A stretch of 64,000 nucleotides of DNA from Pestalotiopsis fici W106-1 (lineage: Eukaryota; Ascomycota; Sordariomycetes; Amphisphaeriales; Sporocadaceae). Shown here in pieces: positions 54,704 through 64,000 of the stretch. The DNA lies in NCBI RefSeq assembly GCF_000516985.1, contig NW_006917097.1:3488969-3552968 (forward strand), in the 5' to 3' direction. The notes under the pieces were generated by a model. That model was not told where the DNA came from. It did no database searches and worked only from the letters and a program-made list of their open reading frames with translations. The position numbers were made by a program, and so were the translations under genes. Each line of letters opens with the position of its first letter. Positions within the stretch are counted from its first letter, which is position 1.

Positions 54704-56899
54704 AAAACTTAAATCCCAAAAAGTTAAGCAAAAAGCTCGTAATATTTAAATAAATAAATCCCGATATATTAAGGATTATACTTTGGTATCCAAGCTTTAA
54801 TAATTATCCCTTTTTTTAATACGTATATTTATAAACGTAATAATAAAAACCTTCCGATATTATCCTAATTTTTATATAAATATAATAGCTTTAAAATATA
54901 AATTAAATAAAAATATAATAATAATAGCCTATTTAGGTTAAATAAAACTATTATTATTATAGCCGCCGCGGGGCTATAGCCTAATACGCGCGGTTGGTTA
55001 TTTAGTAACGTAAAACGCGGGGTATAAAAAAAACATTTTATCCTTAAGCTAAAAATTTCCCTTTAGCTTCTTTTTTTTTTTTTAATTTTTAAAAAGCACC
55101 GAAGCAATTTTAATTTTTTATATAACCTCCCGTTAACCGCTATTATTCCGCTTTTAAATTATTACCCGTTTTTAGCATTTTTAAAAATTTAACGGTTATA
55201 TAGCGATTTTTGCGCGATTTAATAATTATTATATTTTTTTTTTTAGTTATTTTTTAATTTTTTTTTTTTATTATTAAATTTAAGCAACCTTTTTCGAATT
55301 TTTCTCGATTTTTTTTTTAATTTATTTCCGAAACCTTTTATTTTTATTAATTTTTTTTAATTAACGACTATTATGCCTTTTTTTCCGAACCGCCGTATTC
55401 GTACCATTTTTTTAAAGCGTAAGCTTAAGGCTTAAATTATTATTTTTTATATTTTAAAAGCTAAAAAACGTAAGCGAAATAATCGCGTTTTACGGTCGAG
55501 GACTTTATTAACTAATGCTAAAAAGGCCTATTAGCACTATATTTTCCGTATTATCGAAAATTACGATTTTAAGCTTAGCGCCGCTCCTTCGTTTATTTAC
55601 GAATTTGCTTTAGCTACTTTAATTTTTTATTATAATTATTTTTCGGCTAAAAATATTTACGAACTAATAAATTAAATCGGTACCTTTTTATTAGGGTTTT
55701 GCTAATAATTTATTAGGCTTCTATAAAAATTAAGCAAAAAATTATTATTTTAATTTTTTATATAAAATAGGTTTTTACTAATTTTTTTAAAAAATTAATT
55801 TAAAATATTCGCTAAAGCCCTATTTATTTTTTTAAATTTCGCTAATATATCGGTATTATTATTTTTCGCCTTATATAAGTATATTAAGTAATAATAAAGC
55901 TTTATCGTTCCTAATATAGCCTAAAAATATTAAGCGAAATACTATTGTTTTTATAAGTAATCCTTTAGGTTTCGCTAAAGTTTCGCTAACTTTTTCGGTA
56001 AAGCAAAGTAATAAATTATATTAAATTAATTAGATTTCGCCGTAATAATATTATTATTAATTTTTAGCCTTTAGCTTTAAATGCGGTATATATTAAAATA
56101 TAAACGGATATAAAAAGATTTATTTAGGAAATACTAATTAATTTATTTAAATAATCCTATAAATAATAAACGGTTTAATATACCCGTATTTTTAATCGTT
56201 TTTTGCCCGAAAATCGCGGCTACGCCCCGTAAAATACCACTATCGAAGGCTTTTTACGCAAAATACGTATAATAATAATTTTTTATTTTAAAAAGGGTAG
56301 TTCGGTCTAAAATCGCCTCCGCTCCCGGCTCGCTTTAAAACCATACGATATTTATAACTTTAAAAAAAAGGATAATAATAGCGATATTAATAATAAAATC
56401 GAGCGCGGCGCTATTAATAAAAAAAAAAAAGGATTTAAGCCCGAAAAAAGCGTAAATAAAAAAAGTAATAATAAATAAACTATAATATAAAAAAAAATTT
56501 AAATCCGAAAAAGTAGGAAATATACCCCGGCTAACCCGTAATATATTATATTTTCGAAAAAATTTATTTTAAAAATAAATATAACTAGGTTATTTAATTT
56601 ATTTTGCTTAGCTTTAGGCCCTAATCGCTTAAAAAACCCGCCCGAATCGGCTTTTTTTTTTTAAAAGCCTAAAAAAAAAATGCAAAATTATTATTAAATT
56701 CGTTACCGCTTTTTTATTTTTTATTATTTTTCATATTATTTAATCTTTTTTAATAAATACTTTAAATCTTTAATAATAACCTATTAATTATATTTTATTA
56801 ACTAATCTTTTTATTTTACCTTATAATATAGCTAATTCCTAAAAACTATTTTCCCGATAATTTCTTTTACCTCCTATTTATCCTTATTTTTTAGCTTTA

Positions 56900-59600
56900 G
56901 CATTATAAAAAAAATCGGCTGCGTTTTCCGACTATAACTTTAGCATTTATATAAAAAATATTAAATATAATTAAGCGTATTAGTTCGGCAATACCAATCG
57001 GTACGCCTAGGTCCCGATCCGCTTTAAAATTCTAAATAGGCCGATAAACTTTAGCGTTTATTTCTTAAACCTTATTTTCTAATTTTTTATAAAAAGCCTT
57101 ACTAATTGGCTTATTTTTAACGTTAAAGGCTTATGCTTTTTATTATATTATTCCGCATAAAATTCTACCGCTTTCCGCTAATAATTTTTTAAGCTTTTTT
57201 TTAACTTTTTTAACTTTTCTAACCTATTTTATATTATTAATACCCTTTTTAATTATAAATAATTTTTTATAAACTTTTTAAAATTAGGATTATAACTTAT
57301 AAATGCTATATTCGGAAAATATTTAATAATTATATTAATAGTATTATTTATATAATATATTGCTAATTTTAATAAATTCGGCTAATATTCTAAATTATCC
57401 CGTATAAAATACCGTAAATAAACTTTAGCCGTTTAATTTATTTATTTTATTTAGCTATCGGTTTAAGCATAAAACGCTATTAAAATCTTTAATTTAATTT
57501 TTAAATAATAGCAAAATTTTAATTAAAATTATAAAATAAATATTAATCTTTTATCGGATATAATATTATAAATTCCTCCGAACCTTAATTCGATTTCGTT
57601 ATAAAATAATTCCGCTAATTATACGGAATTAATAAAAATAAATACCGCAAATAAAAAAATTATTTTAATATAGCGGTTTATTATTATTAATATATTATTA
57701 ACCTTTTTTTGCTTTAAAATTATAAAAGGTAAACCGGTAATAAAATCTATCGATTATTTTTATTTAGGTCGCGAAGGTATCGGAAAAAAATCGAGCTTAT
57801 TATATAATCGATAATAACGTAATTTTAATTATTAATAGATTTTATAGTTTTTTATATAATCCCGTATATTTAAACGGAAATCCTTTTACTAAAATTTTCG
57901 CTTTATAAATTTTTTTATTTTAATAATATTAAAATATCCTGCTAAAAAATTATTATAATAAAACTTTAGTAATCGGAACCGAATCGATTGTTTATCGGGA
58001 ATTATTATAGCATTTTTAAAGCATAATAGGCTATTTTTTTTTAACTAATTATTTAGTTCGCATAAATATACGCGTTTATTCTCTTATTCCTTATATTTTC
58101 GATTTTTTTTTTATATTTTTTTAATAAGGTTTTTAAATCTAAAAATAATTTTAAATAATAAAATAAATTAATAAAAATTGCTTAAGTTATTTATTGCTTA
58201 ATAATTATTTATATTAATACCTTATATTTTTTATTAAAAAAACTTTTATTTAAAGTTTTATAAAGCTTTTATAAAATATATTTTAAATCCTTAATAAATA
58301 CTAGTTAGCTTATAGCTATTTTGCGGGTTATAATAAAAAATAATAATAAATTTGCATCTTTTTTTATATTAAAATCCGGATATTTTAAAGGTTTATCGGC
58401 AAAATTCCGCTTTTCCGGTTAATATATAATAATAAAATTAAATAATACTAATAATAAATATTATCGTATTTGCCTGCCGTTTAGCTAGGTTTTCGTTATA
58501 AATTCCCGTAAATTAGCATAATTTAAATAAACCTTAATCGGGTATTTTACTTTTTATAAATACTATTTTTAATATTTAAAGTAATTTACGATTATAAGCA
58601 TTTCCTTATTTTTAATATTATAGCTTTTTTTATTTCCGGCCTATTATCGGAAATAAAACGCTATTAAATGCTATATATTATTATTATTTAATTAAAATAA
58701 AATTCCGCTTAAAATAAATATAAAAGCGTTTATTTTTAACCGTATATATTTTTTAAAATCGAAATAAATTAATAAAAACGTATATTAAAAAGCATTTTTA
58801 ATAATATTAAAAGCTTTTAAAATTGCTTTTTCTAAAACGATATACTTCGGTTTTTCCCCCGGTTTATTACCTTTTAAATATTTATTAATTAGCGTAGTAA
58901 AACTTGCGAATTTATTTATAAAACGGCGGTAAAAATTAATAAAGCCTATAAATATTTATATACCGTAGGTAAAATCCGGAATTAGCTAGTTTTTTATAAT
59001 ATTTATATAATTAAAATTTATAAAAATCCTTTAAATAAAAATATAATATTTTAGGAACTTTAAATTTTTTTAAAAAAAACTAATATTTAGATAATTTCGC
59101 GTATAATTCGGTATTTAAAAGCCTTCCGATTATATTTCGCAAATCCTTTATATATTGCTTTTTCGTTTTAAAAAAAATTAAAATATTATCTAAATAAGCT
59201 ATATAATAAATATTTAGCAATTTTTTAAAAATATTATAAATATAGCTTTAAAAAATAGCCGGCGCGTTCGTTAAGCTTATTAAAAAAACTAAAAACTCGA
59301 AATAACCGTAATAAATGCGAAATATAGTTTTTTATTTATTTCCCGGCTTAATCCGAATCCGATAATAAGCATTTTTTAAATTAAATTTTAAAAATACCTA
59401 AGCACCTAAAATACGATTAAATAATTCCGAAATAAATAAAAAAAATATAGCGATTTTTTATTATTACCTTATTAAAACCTCGATAATTTATATATAATTT
59501 TAAAATATTATCTTTTTTAAAAATAAATAATATAAGTGCTTTTATTAAATTTTATAACGGCCGAATTTTCCTTTATATTAATATTTTTTGCAAAAATTGC
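56900..59600 (-). mobile_element. Ty3/gypsy-type pol relic (reverse transcriptase to integrase)
   Basis: On the minus strand at 59468-59490 the frame reads NYRGFNK, the gypsy RT pattern before NRYPLP. 59390-59280 follows with KIKPGNK-like and FEFLV-like pieces ending in LTNAPAIF. At 59186-59197 YLDN stands for the catalytic YLDD, a G-to-A RIP change. Minus-strand residues near 57000-57160 (KHKPLTFNVKNKP, then ADRDLGVPIG) resemble integrase C-terminal/linker sequence. Order RT then integrase fits Ty3/gypsy on the minus strand. Many stops; non-functional. Confidence 0.75.
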
Positions 59601-61900
59601 TATAGCTTTTATAGCTTTTAATACGTAAGCGGATAAATAAGGAAATACGGAGGTTTTATTTTTGGCAGTAAATCGATAAAATAATTATTTTTCCGATTAT
59701 AAAAGAGTTTATTTAAGTTTTTAATTATAAAAAAATCGATATAATTTCGTAAATATTTCGGAAGATTTTCGATTATAATTGGCTTTTATAAAGCTTTTAA
59801 TATATTATTTGCTTTTTTTTTTTAAATTATTTTTTATAAAATAATTATTATAAAATAATTAATATAATTTTTGCATATTTTTTAAAACTAAAAAGCAATT
59901 AATAATTTTAATCGATTAGCCGTTATTCCGTAATATTACGCATTTTTATATAAAATAAAAGTGATTTGCTCGTGGTTTAAAAATTTACGTAATAACAAAA
60001 TGGGATTACCTTTTAAACGAAAATCTCGATTAATAATAATATAAAAAAGCGAATAAATACGGGAATTCCCTTAATTATTAGGTAATTCTAAATTAACCTA
60101 ATAAACGCTATATTACGGGATTATTAAATTGCTAATTATAATTAAAAATATTGTTTTTTTTAATATTTTTTATAGTTTTTGCTTTAATATAAATATATAA
60201 TTAATTAAGTTAATTTTGGAATAAATATTTAAATTTACGTAAATAATAACGCTAGTAGCAAAGGATTAAATAATATATTGGGTATAAAACCGTATAAATA
60301 TTTTAATAAATATATTAAAAGCCTTAGCTAGCCTTATTTTAGCTACGGTTTGCGCGTATTTCCCGTTATAAGCGGTAAAATAAATATTTTTAGGTTATTA
60401 ATTTGTTTTATTAAATAATTAAAAGCAATATATTTTAGCTTATAATAATTATAATAAATTAGCGAAATATATTTATTTATAAATAGGTTCCTATTTTCCT
60501 TAAGGTTCCGGGGTCGATTCCCGTTAAATTTACGACGATTACGTCCTTTATTTCGACGAATTTGCCTTTTTATATTCTAGTTCGATTAATCCTATTATTA
60601 GGAATTTATTCGGGCATAATCGTTATTATTAATTTAATTATTTTTTTGCTTTTTATTAAGACCTAAGGAATTATCTTTTTTTCGGTTCCGTTTTATTTAT
60701 TAATTTCGTAGTAATTGTTTTTTTTTATTTATTATTAATTTTTAGCGCAAAATAGCCTTATTTATTATATTAATTTTAAATTAAGGAAAAATAGTATTAA
60801 ATTTATTTAATTATTTTTATAATTATAAAAGTAGCTTCTGATAAAATAATCGAGCTTTAGCCGGTTCGGTTTTGGATAATAATTATTTTTTTAGGGAAAT
60901 TAAATAAAAATTAAATTTTCGAAAATCCTATTTAAACCGTTAAATTACTTATTTTAATAAATTGCTTATAATAGTTTTATAATACCCGGAATTCTTAATA
61001 ATCGTTCGGGTTTATTTTAAGAATTTAGCCTAATTATTTTGCAATTAATATCGATTATATCCGGTTATTATCGTATATCGGTTCCGGAATATAATTTTTA
61101 TAAAATTAATAAGTTTATTCCGTTTAAATATTATTTTAATATAATCGTTTTTAAATTTTTTTCTATTAATTATAAAGATTTTTTCGCAAATATTTATTTA
61201 ACTTTTTTATTTTATATAATTAAAGCTAATAAAAAGCTTATTATATTTAAACCTAATAAGCTTATTAATATTTGCCCCGGATTTAATCCCGGATTTTTCG
61301 GAAATTACGTTATAATAGCTTAAATTACCATTTAAGGGGGATTAGTACGGATACGATAGCGAATTTTGCTTTAACCTTTTATAATCCGAAATAAAGGTAA
61401 AGTATTAATTACGAATAGCAAAAAAAAAGCTAGTAAATTATTAAGCTAAGCTATTAAAGCCTTTAAATTTATTAATTCCTAAATTTATTATTTAAGTTTA
61501 GTAAGCTTTTTTTTTATTTTTTACTAATTTTTTTTTTACGTCTTTGCTTTAAAACCTTTTATTTAATATAAATATTATACCGTGCTTAACGAATTAAAGT
61601 TTTATTAAAAATAATTTATTTTTATTCCGCTTATTTTTTATTTATTAGGGAAAAAGCTTGGGAATCCCTTAAGGGATCCGGAGGGTTCCGTAAGGGCCCC
61701 GCGATAGGATTATTAGCGCTTCGTTAAAGCTTTTATTAAAAAATATCTTTATTTTCGGATTACTAAGATTAAGTACGACGATGTTCCGTAATTCCGGTAA
61801 TAGCAGGTATAATAGCAATAGCTTTGCTTTTATTATTACGGAAAATAGACGCAGCAACTATAATATCGTAAATGATTATAAAAAAAGTTTTAAAATTATT

Positions 61901-61971
61901 ATAATAATCGGATTAATAGGTAATCAGGTACGATATAATATTATATTAATAAAGGTAGGTAAAATATAAAG
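61901..61971 (+). repeat. Copy B of the 71-bp direct repeat
   Basis: See copy A at 54633. This copy lies just upstream of TATA-like GTATATAAATACGACC (about 62060) and of the copia-type coding relic, so it may belong to that element's 5' LTR. Confidence 0.6.
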
Positions 61972-62559
61972 TTATAACGGGATATTCACTTTATATATTT
62001 ATAGTTTTTAAAGGGATCTTTAAATTAGATTAATTAAATTTTATAAAAGCTCCTGGATAGGTATATAAATACGACCTACCCTTTATTTTATTTATATAAA
62101 ATCAGACTATTTTTAATTATTTATTTATACCTATATACCGCTCCTATTAGGTAATATCGAAACCTTAAATTATAAACTTTTTTAATTATTATAATTATAA
62201 GCCCGGTATATATATAGCTAAGCTATTATTAAATTTTCCGTATATTTATATTACTTAATAAAATATTAGCGGAATTTAATTTTTAAAATTTAATTTTTAA
62301 AATTCCGACTAATATTTTAAATTCGATTTTTAAAATTAAAGCATTAAAAACCCCGTTTTTTTATAAAAAATATTATTTTACGCAAATTTCGATATTTAAA
62401 GCTATATAATTAAAATTAAGTTTATTTACTAAAAAGATTAGGTAATTTAATTTTTATAATACCGGTTTTTTTCGAAATAAAATACTATTTAGGATTATAC
62501 TAATCTTAAATCGACGAAATTATAGCTATAAATTAAATAACCCTTTTTAATAAAAATTT

Positions 62560-64000
62560 ATAAATTTAAGCTTTAATACTAATTCGAAAACGATTTAATT
62601 TAGCAGATTTCCGATTAGAATAAAAAAAATTTAAATACTAAAGGAAATAACTTTATTTTTTCCGAGCTTTTTCGCTAAAAAAAAGCTTTTCGAAAAATAT
62701 TTTTAGGAATCTAAAACTTAAGCGTTTAACTTTAAAAAAAAAATTCGTTATTTAACGGTATATTAATAAACTTAAAAAATAGGTATAGGATTTTATAAAT
62801 ACTAAATTTTAGATTATTATATTTATAAAAGCTTTAAATTAAAATAATTATATTATTCGAAATTTTTGCCGTATATTTTAAAATTTAATAACCTTAACCG
62901 AAAAAGATTTTTTAAAGCAGGTTTTTAAAAAGTATAAAAACGTATTTATTAAAGCTAATCGAGTTTAAAATTTTATTATTTAATATTAAAAATAATACGA
63001 AAAATTCGAATTAGCGCGCCGCTATAAGTCGGAAATAGCAATCGGTTTTTTCGCTATAAATAATTTTCTAAACGCCGTTAATAATAAAATCCTCCTAAAG
63101 TAAAGAATATTAATTAAAAGGAAAATTAACGAATAGCTATATTCTAAGGATTTTACGCTTTTAAATTTAGGAAATATATTTTAGAAAAATTTGCATTTAA
63201 AAAATAAAATTAGCCGATTTCGGCAACGGGTTTTCGCCGCTTTTAACGCCGATAGCTTTAGCTTTAAGGCTTTTAATTTAGGAAGCTCCGGTAACCCCGA
63301 TAAAAATATTACGTATTTATATTAAGCTTTTAAAAAAGTTATTTACTAATAGCCGCTAAAGCAATATTTTATTTTAAAATATACGTTTACGGGCTTTATT
63401 AAGCGTATTATTAAAATACTAAATAACGAGGCTTTAAAAAAAATTCGAGCTCGAATTAAGCATAATAAATATAAAATTTTAAAAGGTAATTTAAAAAAAA
63501 AGGCTGGATTAAAAATTAAAAATTTAAAGCTATAAATTAACAAAATCCGTTTAAAACCTTTAATTTTTAGCTTACCGGTAATTTTAATATTATAATTATA
63601 AATCCCTATATCGTCGGTTTAAATAACTAATTAACGATATATTTTATTATTTAATTTAAATATTTTTTATATAAAAATACCTTTTTAAATAGCTATAGCT
63701 TAGTTTACGTTGTTAATAATATTAAATTATTCGTTTTAGGCTTTTTTAGGCTTAATAAAACCGGATCCGTAATTAAGGTTGGAATTTTAGCTTTATTTAT
63801 TAAAGGATATAGAATTAAAATTATTAAAAACGTATTTAAAAGCTTTAATAGTTAAATTATAATATTAATTTTAATTAACGTAGCCTATATTCCTGGTTTT
63901 TATTATAATATCGTATCGGAAATTAGACTAAAGGAAAAAAGCGTTTAAAAATATAATTTTAATATTATTTTTAAAATTAATAATTTAAAATAAAATTAAA
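62560..64000 (+). mobile_element. Ty1/copia-type gag-pol relic
   Basis: At about 63870-63945 the plus strand reads NVAYIPGFYYNIVSEIRLKE, the copia pattern N-V-L-Y-V-P-G-x-x-x-N-L-I-S-V between protease and GAG-pre-integrase. Upstream, degraded frames (62600-63540) would be gag. Further pol would lie beyond the right edge. Numerous stops; RIP-mutated. Confidence 0.7.

Larger units (their letters stand above)
54060..64000. mobile_element. RIP-degraded retrotransposon block
   Basis: About 10 kb dominated by A and T, rich in TAA/TTA/ATA words and nearly devoid of open frames longer than 90 codons. This is the footprint of repeat-induced point mutation (C-to-T on both strands). Degenerate motifs show at least two element types. 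A Ty3/gypsy reverse transcriptase lies on the minus strand near 59.2-59.5 kb. A Ty1/copia protease/pre-integrase segment lies on the plus strand near 63.9 kb. A GC-rich island (GCCGCCGCGGGGC) sits near 54960. The plus-strand frame at 55450-55680 resembles a degraded gag-like helical protein. No intact coding sequence survives. Confidence 0.88.

Noticed and set aside
61039..61323. 94-codon frame in the AT-rich block
   Set aside because: Composition-driven Ile/Phe/Lys/Tyr-rich frame inside a RIP-degraded repeat; not a gene.

Overview
The window reads as filamentous ascomycete (Pezizomycotina) nuclear DNA. Genes carry short introns of about 46-110 bp with GT...AG ends and CTGAC/CTAAC-type branch sites. 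Protein families are typical of moulds: HET, NLR, SAT4-like, berberine-bridge-like oxidases and 14-TM MFS pumps. A block of about 10 kb at the right end shows the extreme AT bias that RIP leaves on retrotransposons. I cannot name the species. Exon joins were inferred by hand from frames, splice sites and family patterns.

Left part (1-6.2 kb): a sugar transporter with one in-frame stop (minus, cut by the window edge), a deoxyribose-phosphate aldolase (plus), a 14-TM MFS drug-type transporter (minus) and a tRNA-Gly(GCC). Next comes a stretch of accessory genes (6.4-25 kb): a MACPF-domain protein, an alpha-helical protein that may be an alpha pore-former, a HET-domain protein with 32 consecutive Glu, and two divergently transcribed paralogues of an unrecognised family, one of which has gained a membrane-spanning C-terminal half.

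Middle part (25-38 kb): decayed genes (a cysteine-rich ORF series, the tail of a zinc alcohol/formaldehyde dehydrogenase), a small SnoaL/NTF2-like protein, a kinase-TPR protein, a CorA-like membrane protein, and a tandem kinase plus kinase-like protein. Then (38-48 kb) two FAD-linked oxidases with different flavin anchoring, a frameshifted SAT4/rhodopsin-like membrane protein and a multi-TM membrane protein of unknown function.

The most striking locus is at 49.7-53.7 kb. A 289-residue HeLo-like-domain protein ends in two repeats of an amyloid-type motif. The divergent neighbour 335 bp away is an NB-ARC-TPR NLR whose first 31 residues carry a single copy of the same motif. This is the gene-pair logic of the fungal NLR/HET-S (HRAM) cell-death signalosome. 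The NLR here has a nonsense codon inside a nearly identical 126-bp TPR repeat array, and the RIP-degraded retroelement block (Ty3/gypsy pol on minus, Ty1/copia on plus) begins only about 0.4 kb beyond it. Together with the HET, kinase-TPR, tandem-kinase and putative pore-forming genes, the window looks like an accessory self/non-self recognition and cell-death island bordering a repeat-rich compartment.
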